DNA of 64,000 nt from NCBI GenBank assembly GCA_963805605.1, contig CAWDUX010000002.1:2046001-2110000 (forward strand), given 5' to 3'. Below are positions 52,398 through 61,380 of this stretch, one piece after another. The number at the start of each line of letters is the position of its first letter. Within the stretch, counting starts at the first letter, position 1. Below the pieces are notes generated by a model, which saw nothing but the letters and a program-made list of their open reading frames with translations, searched no databases and had not been told where the DNA came from. The DNA is from Actinocatenispora sp963805605 (GTDB lineage: Bacteria; Actinomycetota; Actinomycetes; Mycobacteriales; Micromonosporaceae). Both the position numbers and the translations under genes were made by a program.

Positions 52398-53182
52398 CCG
52401 GGACCAGGATCGGTGACGTGAACGATGGTGTCGACGAGCGGCCGGTACTTGCGGCCACGGTTCATGACCCGTACGGCCACTACCTCGCCGGTCTGGCCCG
52501 GCTGTTGGCCGTGCTGCGGAGGACCTTCGCGGGGTTCGGTGTCTTCGCAACCAACGAGACCTCGCCTGAGGTGGTGGCGTTCCTGGAACACGAGTTGGGT
52601 GCGACGGTCAGCCGGGACGCCGCGGATCCGGCCAGCATCGGGAAACACCGACGACAGGCTGTCCGGCTGGCTTCGACGCTGGATCCGACGCTCGTGCTGT
52701 ACGCAGACCTCGACCACGTACTGCGCTGGATCGAGGCGGACCCGGACGAGCTGCGACTCCACCTCACGCAGTTGCCGGCCGATTTCGTGCTGATCGGCCG
52801 TACCGTCAAAGCGATGGAGGCCTGCCCCAGGCGGCTGCGTGACACCGAGACGATCGTCAACCACATCTACCGCCTGGCCACGGGCCGGGACTGGGACCTG
52901 ATGTTCGCCGTACGCGCCATGACGCCGCAGGCCGCGGCGGTCGTCGTCGAGCACGCCCGCGAGGACACCATCGCCAACGACGTCGAATGGCCCTCGGTCG
53001 TCGAGCGTGCCGGCCTGACCATCGACTACCGCGCGGCCGACGGCCTCTCCTACCGCATCACCCAGGACTTCGAGGCCGAGGCCGACGCCCATGACCACGA
53101 TCCGGCGGCGTGGATAGCCCGGGTCGAGATCGCCCACCTGCAGTTGAACGTTCTCCAACGAATCCTCGACAGCGGGACCTAG
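52394..53182 (+). CDS. Conserved hypothetical protein with glycosyltransferase-like core
   Basis: A 262-residue protein from ATG 52394 overlapping the methyltransferase stop by 4 bp; GTG 52418 is an alternative. It starts VLAATVHDPYGHYLAGLARL and contains LVLYADLDHVLRWIEADPDEL, with an acidic D-x-D pair as in GT-A folds, and later TETIVNHIYRLATGRDWDLM. No clear family. It could be a nucleotide-sugar-using enzyme; this is inference. The frame has no breaks. Confidence 0.68.
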   Translation: MTGTRIGDVNDGVDERPVLAATVHDPYGHYLAGLARLLAVLRRTFAGFGVFATNETSPEVVAFLEHELGATVSRDAADPASIGKHRRQAVRLASTLDPTLVLYADLDHVLRWIEADPDELRLHLTQLPADFVLIGRTVKAMEACPRRLRDTETIVNHIYRLATGRDWDLMFAVRAMTPQAAAVVVEHAREDTIANDVEWPSVVERAGLTIDYRAADGLSYRITQDFEAEADAHDHDPAAWIARVEIAHLQLNVLQRILDSGT

Positions 53183-53299
53183 GTCCGGGCCGCATCACCG
53201 GACATAGCTGCGTGCTGCCGTAGGCTTCGGAGCCGGCCGTGGTATGACCGTAGGCGCCGGCCGGACGTGGGGTACGGCCGTCACGTTGGAGGGATCTTC

Positions 53300-53707
53300 A
53301 TGGATGCACTGCATCCCCGCCTGCTCGTGGACCGCTTCGCCGAGAGCTTCGAGTTCTACGACGCCGTCCTGCCGGAGCTGTTCGGCGCCACGCTGATGCG
53401 CGGCACGGCCGCCGGTCCGTACGCCAACTGGGACGTCGACGGCCAGGGCATCCTCGTACTGTTCGACCGCGCCGCGCTGGCCGCGACCATCGGTAGCGCC
53501 GACCTGCCGACCTCCGCCCCGGCGGTGCAGGACCGCGTCATGTTCGTGTGCCGGGTGACCGACGTGGACGCTGGCCTGGCACTGTGTCTCCGGCACGGCG
53601 GAACGCTGGTCTCCGACGCGACCGACCGCCCCGAGTGGGGCCCTGGTCTGCGCACCGCGCACCTGCGGGACCCCGAAGGGCACCTCATCGAACTTCAGTC
53701 GTACTAG
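53300..53707 (+). CDS. VOC-family (glyoxalase/dioxygenase-like) protein
   Basis: A 135-residue protein made of two paired beta-alpha-beta-beta-beta units: LVDRFAESFEFYDAVLPELFGA and RVMFVCRVTDVDAGLALC. It ends TAHLRDPEGHLIELQSY, whose Glu is the usual last metal ligand. ATG 53300 has GGAGGGA 5 nt upstream. The function is not predictable within the family (isomerase, resistance protein or dioxygenase). Confidence 0.88.
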   Translation: MDALHPRLLVDRFAESFEFYDAVLPELFGATLMRGTAAGPYANWDVDGQGILVLFDRAALAATIGSADLPTSAPAVQDRVMFVCRVTDVDAGLALCLRHGGTLVSDATDRPEWGPGLRTAHLRDPEGHLIELQSY

Positions 53708-53740
53708 GCAGAACAGCGGCGGTGCCGGAACGGACGCTGC

Positions 53741-54538
53741 CTACGCTGTCTGACGGCCGATCAGCTCGACCAGCGCGGCGTGCGTGTCATGGTCGGCTGC
53801 GACGACGAGGCCGCCGGCACCGGTGTGCAACGGTTGGCCGTGGATGCCGCTCACCACGCAGCCGGCCGCTAAACACACGGCGATCCCGGCAGCGAAATGT
53901 ACGCTGTCGCGCAGGTGGCCGTCGGTGACGTACGCCGCGCGGCGGCCGGCAGCGACCCAGGCCAGCGCCAGCGTGGTGGACACCACGCGGGGCCGGAACT
54001 GTTCGGTGAAGCCCGGGTCGGCAAGCAGCCGAACCGCCCGGAATCCCGGCGCGTTGGGAAACGGCGGATCGAGGTTGACGTCCACCAGTTGTGTACCGGG
54101 CGAGGGCACCAACTCCTCGTCGGTACCGCCGCTGCGCAGGTAGGCGCGTCTGCCGTCGGTCCAGAACACCTCGTTGCTGAACGGGTCCGCAGCTGCGGCT
54201 GCGGTGGTGTCGGCACCGGCCTGCAACGCGACGTTCACCGCCACCAGCATGGTGCGCGCGGCGTAGTTCAGCGTGCCACACAAGGGATCGACCAGCCACC
54301 TGCGCCGCGCGCCGGCCTCGCCGCTGTGCCCGCTCTCCTCCCCGGTGACCGCGTCGTCGGGCCGTGCAGCGCGCAGCACGTCGAGGATGGCCTTCTCCGC
54401 ATCCACGTCCGCCGCCGTCGCGAAGTCACCGCCGGACTTGTCGAAACGCGCCAGGGACGCCCCGTACATGCTGCGTACGACCGCGGCTCCCGCCTGCGCC
54501 GCCTGCACGGCCACGTATGCATCGGTTCCGGTGTTCAT
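53741..54538 (-). CDS. Inositol monophosphatase-family protein with altered metal motif
   Basis: A 265-residue IMPase-fold protein from ATG 54538. The first metal site is intact (AVTGEESGHSG). The signature that is normally DPxDGT reads WLVDPLCGTLNYAAR, so the second metal-binding Asp is Cys. RDSVHFAAGIAVCLAAG carries the third Asp. The other elements are in place, so it may be a divergent phosphatase or a binding protein. The substrate is unknown. Confidence 0.8.
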   Translation of the reverse strand: MNTGTDAYVAVQAAQAGAAVVRSMYGASLARFDKSGGDFATAADVDAEKAILDVLRAARPDDAVTGEESGHSGEAGARRRWLVDPLCGTLNYAARTMLVAVNVALQAGADTTAAAAADPFSNEVFWTDGRRAYLRSGGTDEELVPSPGTQLVDVNLDPPFPNAPGFRAVRLLADPGFTEQFRPRVVSTTLALAWVAAGRRAAYVTDGHLRDSVHFAAGIAVCLAAGCVVSGIHGQPLHTGAGGLVVAADHDTHAALVELIGRQTA

Positions 54539-54608
54539 GCTGCGCAGACTAGGTCGTGGCCACGAAAAGCCGTTGCCGGGCCGGTAGCCGGTCGAGACAA
54601 TCGCGCTG

Positions 54609-55402
54609 ATGACAACGCCGCAGAAGCAGAGCAACCATGACGCCGCTGACTCGTCCCGTCCGGTCGCGCTGGTCACCGGCGTGGGCCGTACCGCTGGCAT
54701 CGGGGCGGGCATCGCCCAGCAGCTCGCCGCCTCGGGCTGGGACATCGCCTTCACCTACTGGACCTCGTACGACACGCGCATGCCCTGGGGCATCGAGTCG
54801 GGCGCGACCGAGGCGATCGACAGTGTCCTGACCGAGCACGGCGCGGCCACCGCCGCGATCGAGGCCGACCTGACCGACCCCGACGCCCCGGCACGCATCT
54901 TCGACGAGGCGGAACGTCGGCTGGGCGCGGTGACCGCGCTGGTGATGTGCCACTGCGAGTCGGTCGACTCCGGGCTGCTGGACACCACCGTGGACAGCTT
55001 CGACCGGCACTTCGCCGTCAACGCGCGCGCCACCTGGCTGCTGATCCGCGAGTACGGGCGCCGCTTCCGCGCCGCACCGGGTACCGGCCGGATCATCGCC
55101 CTCACCAGCGACCACACCGTCGGCAACCTGCCGTACGGCGCCAGCAAGGGCGCCCTGGACCGCATCACCCTGGCCGCCGCCCACGAACTCGCGCACCTGG
55201 GCGTCAACACCAACGTCATCAACCCGGGACCCATCGACACCGGCTGGATGACCGAGGAGATCCGGGCCATGGGCATCCCCAGACACCGCTCGGCCGGCTG
55301 GGCACGCCGCAGGACACCGCGAACCTGGTGGACTTCCTGTGCTCGCCCCAAGGACAGTGGATCAACGGCCAACTGCTGATGAGCAACGGCGGCTTCGCCT
55401 GA
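54609..55402 (+). pseudogene. SDR-family oxidoreductase, frameshifted near the C-terminus
   Basis: An SDR of about 264 residues. It has the nucleotide loop TGVGRTAGIGAGIA, MCHCES in place of the usual NNAG, and the active-site Ser/Tyr/Lys as ALTSDH, YGASKG. After IRAMGIP the frame breaks near 55282, where a run of four C seems to lack one. The corrected end is TPLGRLGTPQDTANLVDFLC and SNGGFA, stopping at 55402. It resembles 3-oxoacyl-ACP reductase-like enzymes. A small hairpin follows at 55402-55418. Confidence 0.85.
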
Positions 55403-55455
55403 CCCTGCGGTTCAGGGTGGGACCACCTCGCCGCCGCCTGCTTCGGATCGGGCGT

Positions 55456-55545
55456 CAAGATCTGCGGCAGTGGGCCGTCAGTCTCGCAAAATCGTCTTGG
55501 TGTCGGCGAAGCTGGGGCGCTGGGTGGCCATTGCTGCGGATCTTG
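55456..55545. repeat. Type I inverted-repeat element, copy 3
   Basis: It starts CAAGATCTGCGGCAGTGGGC and ends CCATTGCTGCGGATCTTGG. Its left end with flank is identical over about 31 bp to that of copy 4, which lies 34 bp downstream. It belongs to the family seen at 35953 and 36122. Confidence 0.82.
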
Positions 55546-55579
55546 GCAAGTGTCACGGAGCGTGTCCTGTCTTGGGCGT

Positions 55580-55658
55580 CAAGATCTGCGGCAGTGGGCC
55601 GTCAGCCCTCAGAATTCGGCGGGATAGCGCGGTTGAGTGTCCAGTGCTGCGGATCTTG
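55580..55658. repeat. Type I inverted-repeat element, copy 4
   Basis: It starts CAAGATCTGCGGCAGTGGGC and ends CCAGTGCTGCGGATCTTG; the shortest copy (79 bp). The ends are conserved and the centre is not. Confidence 0.82.
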
Positions 55659-55808
55659 GGCCACCACTCTGCGTACGGGGCGCCGCAGGAGGTCCGGCAC
55701 CGTTCCCGGTCGCGTTGATCATGGCAATAGCGGCCAACGCCGTTCACTTAAGGGTCCGGCGATGCGAGTGAGGTCGCGCCTCTGAGCGATTTTCCTTCGC
55801 TCGGGGGT

Positions 55809-55872
55809 GAGCATTTTCCCCGAATGGATCTTAGGTCCGATTCTCTAAAAGGTACATTCGGGAAAAATGCTC
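55809..55872. repeat. Type II inverted-repeat element, copy 2
   Basis: GAGCATTTTCCCCGAATG at the left and its near-complement at the right (CATTCGGGAAAAATGCTC) enclose about 28 bp. It lies inside the MITE-like element. Confidence 0.8.
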
Positions 55873-55890
55873 TTTTCCATGCGCTCAGAG

Positions 55891-55954
55891 GTGCATATTC
55901 CCCGAAAGTCCGTTTCTAAAATTCGGGCAGAACTGTCTATTCGGGGAAAATGCG
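55891..55954. repeat. Type II inverted-repeat element, copy 3
   Basis: GTGCATATTCCCCGAA pairs with ATTCGGGGAAAATGCGC with few mismatches. It is 18 bp from copy 2 and inside the same MITE-like element. Confidence 0.75.
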
Positions 55955-56110
55955 CAGTGGGGTTGGATCGTCGGCGGATCCAGCCGCAGGAGCCGTCCTT
56001 AAGTGAACGGCGTTGGCGATCAGGCCATGATCAACGCCCCGCAGGCAGGTGCCGGGCCGCCACAACCCGCACGTGAGCAGCGTCGCGTGATGCGTGCGTA
56101 CCGGATGCTG

Positions 56111-56430
56111 TCAGGCCGTACGTCGACCGGCAGGGGCCGCCGCCTCGACCGCGCTGAGGTGCTCCTGCACCAGCCGGACGATCGTGGCGCCCACGCCGAC
56201 CGCTGAGGTGACGCGCTTGATCGAGCCGTGCCGTACGTCGCCGGCGGCGAACACTCCAGGGATTCTGGTCTCCAGCGCCAACGGCTCGGAAGTACGACCA
56301 CTGCGCCGTCGGATCCTCCAGCAGGTCGCGGCCGGTGAGGATGTAGCCGCGCGAATCGCGGGTGATCTCGTCGGGTAGCCACTGGGTGTGCGGCTCGCCA
56401 CCGATCCTGACGGCCCTGGTCACCAGGGGT
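56111..56430 (-). pseudogene. Remnant of a thioredoxin reductase-like flavoprotein
   Basis: Two frames give the C-terminal third of a TrxR-type protein. The first is IGGEPHTQWLPDEITRDSRG and YILTGRDLLEDPTAQWSYF. The second is LALETRIPGVFAAGDVRHGS and SAVGVGATIVRLVQEHL. FAAGD is the FAD-binding end of the family. The N-terminal two thirds, with the CxxC, are absent, and a break lies near 56290. It lies beside the MITE-like element, so rearrangement is likely. Confidence 0.75.
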
Positions 56431-56804
56431 GGCATCATCGCGTGATGGCTCTTCGTCAGCACAGCTCGGCTGATCCTGCGCGAACCCGTCGAACGCGACC
56501 GCGGCGGGCTCATCGAGCTGCTCTGCGATCCGACCGTACAGGCACATCTGGGTGGTGCCCCGTCCCGGGAGGAGGCCGCGGCGGGCCTGCCCACCGTCCT
56601 GCGCGGCGACCGGCCGCAGAGCGTACGGGACGCGGAACTACCGTTCCCGCAAGCGAAGTACATCGTCGCGGACCGTGTCACCGACCAGTTCATGGGCTAT
56701 GTGTTCCTGACCCGGCGCAGCGCCGGGCTGCCGTACCACATCCGCCCCGAGGGAAATGAGCTGGAGCTGGCGTACGCGCTGCTGCCCGCCTTCTGGGGGC
56801 ACGG

Positions 56805-57459
<655 letters not shown>

Positions 57460-57470
<11 letters not shown>

Positions 57471-58077
57471 CCGCACGGCCCCCGGTGTCACGCCAGCTGG
57501 TCCGGGCCCCCCGTACGGCATAACCGAACAGCACGTACCCGGCCAGCGGGTCGGCCCACCACCAGCCGGCCACGGCGTTGAGGGCCAGCCCGACCAGTAC
57601 GGCGACTGCCAGGATGCCGTCGACGGTGGTGACGCGGCCCTCCGTAACCAGCACCGGGTTGCCCAGCGCCGCCCCGGTTCGGGCCTTGCCCCGGGCCAGG
57701 CTGAACATGACCGCGGCGGTGACCGCCGTCCAGACGATGCCCGCCGGCGAGTGGTGCGGGTGATACCCGGTGGCCAGTACGACCGTCGACTGCACGGCGA
57801 GGTAGACGGCCAGGGCGGAGAACGCGACGGCGATCATCCGCAACGCCCGCCACTGCCGGGCATCGCCGGTACCGGACAGTTCCCAGATGACCACGGTAGA
57901 GGCGCCGATCTCGATCAGCGAGTCCAGCCCGAACCCGGCCAGCGCCACCGAGCGCGCCGCGAGCGCGGCCCAGGCCAGTACGACGATGCCGACCACGTTC
58001 CAGCCCAGCGTCGCCCATTCCAGCGCGAACCCACGCCGGAGCAGCCGGCCATGGGTGTGCTCCCCGGTGACAGTCAC
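57460..58077 (-). CDS. Cation diffusion facilitator-like transporter
   Basis: A 205-residue protein from GTG 58077 with five to six membrane helices. LAGFGLDSLIEIGASTVVIW corresponds to the metal-binding helix 2 of CDF proteins, and NAVAGWWWADPLAGYVLFGYAVR to helix 5 with its Asp. The cytosolic domain of larger CDF proteins is missing, as in other short actinomycete members. It probably exports Co2+, Zn2+ or a similar ion. It overlaps the DUF1232 gene. Confidence 0.8.
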
Positions 58078-58137
58078 CGGCCCATCATCGCCGCCCGCTG
58101 CGTGCGCCGAAATCTGGGCGCGCCCTAAGCTCTGCGC

Positions 58138-59331
58138 ATGGAGCAGCATGCGCGCGGTGCCCGGGCGGAGCAACTGGGACGGGACGCGGCGGAATGGTTG
58201 ATCCAGAACACGGCGGAGCCCGACGACCCGTCGCTCTACCACGGCCTGGCCGGGGTGGTGGTCGCGCTGCACGAGGCACACCAGCACTTCGGCGACGAGC
58301 GGTACGGCCGGGCCGTCGCCGCGGGAGCCGATGCGCTGACCGTCCAGATCGACGGGATGGACAACTCCTCGCTGTACTTCGGGCTGACCGGAGTCGCCGT
58401 CGCGCTGCACGCCGTCGGACGGGACGAGGCCGCCGCAGCGGCGTTGCGCCGGGTCCGGGACCGCTTCGACGGTCAGCGCTGGAACGAGATGTACGAGCTG
58501 CTGTTCGGCAACGCGGGCATCGGGCTGGGCGCACTGTACGCGGGCGACGTGGAGCTGGCGGTCCTGGCTGTTACCCCCTACCTGACCACCGCCGATGCGA
58601 CCCTGGGTGGCGTCAACTGGCCGGTACGGCCCTCACCGGCCCGCTCGCACCACATCGCGCACGGCACGCTCGGCATCGTGCATGCGCTGGCGGCTGTCGG
58701 TGCCGCCGCCGGCCGCGACGACCTGATCGAGCTGGCGTTGGCCGGGGCGGCGGACGTCGTCAGCCGCAACGAAGCCGGGCCGGACGGCTTCCTCGTACCG
58801 CATTCCGATCCGCCGCACCGTCCCGACATCATCGAGCGGTACAGCTACGGCTGGTGCAACGGCCCGGCCGGCGACGCCCAGACCTTCCGCCTGCTCGCGC
58901 AGATCACCACCGACCCGGCGTGGACGCAGCTGCAGCACCGCTGCTGGCGTACCGTCCGGGAGTCCGGCCTGCCGACACGGGTGCGCCCCGGGTTCTGGGA
59001 CAACAACGGCCGCTGCTGCGGTACCGCCGGGGTCCTCGCCCTCGCCTGCGACCGCATCGTCGAACACGGTGACGACCTCGACTTCGCCGACACGCTCGTC
59101 GATGACCTCGCCGCACGCGCCACCGTCGACGACGCCGGTGCCCGCTGGTCGAACGTCGAGCACCGGGCCACGCCCAGCGACCTGCAGCCCCGCGCCGGCT
59201 GGGCGATGGGCAACGCCGGCATCCTGCGCGAACTGCTCCGCTACGCCCGCATCAACCAGGGTCGGGCCCCCGACTACGCAAGCCCCTGGCCCGATCAACC
59301 CGTTACCACCAAGGGTCCAGCACCTGCGTGA
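58138..59331 (+). CDS. Stand-alone LanC-like cyclase (CCG motif)
   Basis: A 397-residue alpha/alpha-barrel of the LanC family, which adds Cys thiols to dehydro-amino acids to form lanthionine rings. GLAGVVVALHEA, GLTGVAVALH and GNAGIGLGAL are the inner Gly-rich helices. The zinc ligands are Cys240 (YGWCNGPAG) and Cys293-Cys294 (GRCCGTAGVL). The usual LanC motif is CHG; CCG is known from the ProcM-type LanM group. No dehydratase or clear precursor peptide is nearby. It may be a LanC-like protein with another thiol-addition role. It is divergent from the transporter, 60 bp away. Confidence 0.85.
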   Translation: MEQHARGARAEQLGRDAAEWLIQNTAEPDDPSLYHGLAGVVVALHEAHQHFGDERYGRAVAAGADALTVQIDGMDNSSLYFGLTGVAVALHAVGRDEAAAAALRRVRDRFDGQRWNEMYELLFGNAGIGLGALYAGDVELAVLAVTPYLTTADATLGGVNWPVRPSPARSHHIAHGTLGIVHALAAVGAAAGRDDLIELALAGAADVVSRNEAGPDGFLVPHSDPPHRPDIIERYSYGWCNGPAGDAQTFRLLAQITTDPAWTQLQHRCWRTVRESGLPTRVRPGFWDNNGRCCGTAGVLALACDRIVEHGDDLDFADTLVDDLAARATVDDAGARWSNVEHRATPSDLQPRAGWAMGNAGILRELLRYARINQGRAPDYASPWPDQPVTTKGPAPA

Positions 59332-59349
59332 GTCCGTAGTATCGGGACG

Positions 59350-59829
59350 GTGGGTGACTATGTCCGATGGATGCGGCAGCACATCGGCCACGAGCCGATC
59401 CTCGTGGCCGCGGCCGGCATCATCGTGACCGACGAGCGGGGCAGGATCCTGCTGCAGCGGCGCGGCGACGACGGCTCGTGGGGCATCCCCGGCGGTGCAC
59501 TCGAACTCGGCGAGACGCTGGAGGACACCGCCCGCCGGGAACTGTTCGAGGAGACCAATTTGGTCGCGGGACGGCTGACACCGCTGGACTCCTACTCCGG
59601 TCCGGAGTTCTTCATCCGGCACGCCAACGGCGATCAGGCCTACATCGTCGGCACCACGTTCCTCGCCCACGACGTCACCGGCGAGCTGCGCATCGACGGC
59701 GAGGAGAGCCTCGAACTCCGGTACTTCCCGCCGGACGCCTGGCCCGACGGGCTCAACGCCTACAACCGCCGTCTGCTGGACCGGTGTCTCGGGCGATTGA
59801 CGCCTTCCGGACAGTCCGATGAGGCTTGA
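59350..59829 (+). CDS. Nudix hydrolase
   Basis: A 159-residue Nudix protein, 18 bp after the LanC-like gene and overlapping the next GNAT by 11 bp, so the three form an operon. The box GGALELGETLEDTARRELFE-E is complete. An N-terminal stretch of about 15 residues (MGDYVRWMRQHIGHEPI) is typical of a common actinomycete Nudix group. The start is GTG 59350. The substrate is unknown. Confidence 0.9.
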   Translation: MGDYVRWMRQHIGHEPILVAAAGIIVTDERGRILLQRRGDDGSWGIPGGALELGETLEDTARRELFEETNLVAGRLTPLDSYSGPEFFIRHANGDQAYIVGTTFLAHDVTGELRIDGEESLELRYFPPDAWPDGLNAYNRRLLDRCLGRLTPSGQSDEA

Positions 59830-60310
59830 CGTCTCGGTACTCGCAGCCGCGGATGTGTCGGCGGCGGTGGCGGTCTGGGCCGCTGCGAACGCGGCCCGGG
59901 GCCTGGCTCCCACGATCATCCGGACACAGCGGGTCGAAGCCAAACTGCGGGCCGCGGACGCGAGCGCGGTCGTGGGGTGGCTGGACTCCCGGGCGGTCGC
60001 GATGGCACTCGCCGAGCCGGGACGGGCCGATGACGGTGCCGGCGAGGTGGTACCCGGCCGGGGTCATGTGTCGATGGTGTTCGTGCACCCCGATCGGTGG
60101 GGGCAGGGCCTGGGCACAGCGCTGATGGCCGGGCTGCACGAGGTGACCGACCGGCGTGGCTGGACGCGGCTGAGCGTGTGGACCCGACAGTCCAACCAGC
60201 GGGCGCTGCGCCTGTACACCAGGTGCGGCTACCGTCCGACCGGCCGGATCACGACGCTGCGGACCGGCGAACCGATCGTCCAGTTGGAGCGTCGGCACCC
60301 GGTCAGGTGA
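59819..60310 (+). CDS. GNAT-family acetyltransferase
   Basis: A 163-residue N-acetyltransferase. VSMVFVHPDRWGQGLGTALM is the acetyl-CoA binding strand and loop (GQGLGT), and NQRALRLYTRCGYRPTGR the C-terminal motif B. It starts inside the Nudix gene (11-bp overlap) and is translated from it. It may act on a product of the LanC/Nudix operon. The real substrate is unknown. Confidence 0.9.
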   Translation: MRLDVSVLAAADVSAAVAVWAAANAARGLAPTIIRTQRVEAKLRAADASAVVGWLDSRAVAMALAEPGRADDGAGEVVPGRGHVSMVFVHPDRWGQGLGTALMAGLHEVTDRRGWTRLSVWTRQSNQRALRLYTRCGYRPTGRITTLRTGEPIVQLERRHPVR

Positions 60311-60368
60311 CGACCGTCGCGTGCGTCGCCCGGCGAGCTCGGTGGCGGGAACATGCGAGGGTTACCTG

Positions 60369-60989
60369 ATGCCCGTACGTTCCCGCCCGCACATCACGCC
60401 GGTACTCCGCCTCGGTGTGGTGCTGGGCGCGGTCAGCCTGCTCGCCGCCTGTACGACGTCCCGCGGCACCGGCCCGTTGCCGGGCCCCAGCCGGACCGCT
60501 CCGCCCAGTAGCACCGCTTGCCCCGGCGGGGTGCTGATCACCGCCGGACCGGTCGAGGCCGCAATGGGTCTGCGGGCGATGGGTATCGAACTGCGCAACT
60601 GCGGCAGTGCACCGTACCGGGTGGAGGGCTTTCCGGCCATCCGGGTGCTGGACCAGCAGCGGCACGTACTCGACATCACGATCGGGCACGGGTCCATGCC
60701 GATCAGCGCGCCGGACAGCTACGACGTACCGCCCCGGCCGGTGACGCTGCAGCCCGGCGAGGTCGCGCGGGCGCGGGTGTTGTGGCGCAACACCGTCGAC
60801 GACTCGACCCGTCCGGCGATCACCGGTACGCACCTGACGGTCGTGCCGGCGCCCGGCGGGCCCGCGCAGGTCCTCACGCCCGACGGCGGGATCGTTCTCG
60901 GCACCACCGGCCGACTCGCGGTCAACGCCTGGCAACCGACCGCAGACCCCTCAACGCCTGCTTCTCCCACGACGCCCGGCTCTCCCTGA
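60369..60989 (+). CDS. DUF4232 lipoprotein
   Basis: A 206-residue lipoprotein from ATG 60369. The lipobox is LLAAC (Cys about 35). The beta-sandwich domain has AMGLRAMGIELRNCGSAPYR, VEGFPAIRVLDQQRHVLDI and RPVTLQPGEVARARVLW. DUF4232 proteins are exported and their role is unknown. The upstream start at 60321 would hide the signal peptide. A hairpin terminator follows at 61037-61090. Confidence 0.85.
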   Translation: MPVRSRPHITPVLRLGVVLGAVSLLAACTTSRGTGPLPGPSRTAPPSSTACPGGVLITAGPVEAAMGLRAMGIELRNCGSAPYRVEGFPAIRVLDQQRHVLDITIGHGSMPISAPDSYDVPPRPVTLQPGEVARARVLWRNTVDDSTRPAITGTHLTVVPAPGGPAQVLTPDGGIVLGTTGRLAVNAWQPTADPSTPASPTTPGSP

Positions 60990-61380
60990 TCACCGCCGCT
61001 GGGATCGGACCGTTGCTGGTCAACGGCCGAGGTTGCTGAGCCGGTAACGCCAAGAGCCTCCGGGGATGGTTCCCAGAGGCTCCTGGCTCAACGGTGCTGT
61101 GCCTGCGGGGGCGATCTCGCCACGCGGCCGGCCCACGCGGGACCCGCCCCAGCGGCCCTGGGAGCTGCGGCTGTCAGTACACGACCGGCGTGTCGCTTCA
61201 TGACATCTCCTTACAGCGGTTGCCGCCCAAGCTAAGGAGACAGAAGCCGAACGCACAGTTCCGTCTTGCACAGCGACCCCCGCATCCGGTGCGTACCTGC
61301 CTGGTCTCGCAGGTCAGCGGCATGCTGTGGCGGTGAACACGCTGCGGTTCGACTCTGCGGCAGGCCGACCACCGGTGGTG
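60990..61380. other. Intergenic region with terminator and inverted repeat
   Basis: No gene is seen. It contains the nested hairpin at 61037-61090 and an inverted repeat TCTCCTTA (61206-61213) with TAAGGAGA (61233-61240). The open frames have no family features. Confidence 0.55.
61037..61090. terminator. Nested hairpin terminator
   Basis: An inner stem GAGCCTC/GAGGCTC (61054-61060 with 61076-61082) is extended by GGGA/TTCC pairs and by an outer TGAGCC/GGCTCA pair (61037-61042 with 61085-61090). It lies 48 nt after the DUF4232 stop. Confidence 0.7.

Larger units (their letters stand above)
55713..56036. mobile_element. MITE-like element with long terminal inverted repeats, no transposase
   Basis: The ends are inverted repeats of about 43 bp: a perfect 13-bp outer part (CGTTGATCATGGC) and a perfect 20-bp inner part that includes AACGCCGTTCACTTAAGG (55737-55754 against 55997-56014), separated by unlike bases. 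Total length is 324 bp. It contains two type II elements and no gene. It looks like a non-autonomous transposable element or IS remnant. Confidence 0.68.

Noticed and set aside
55456..55954. Possible CRISPR array from repeated CAAGATCTGCGGCAG
   Set aside because: Each unit has inverted ends and unit spacing is irregular; no cas genes nearby.
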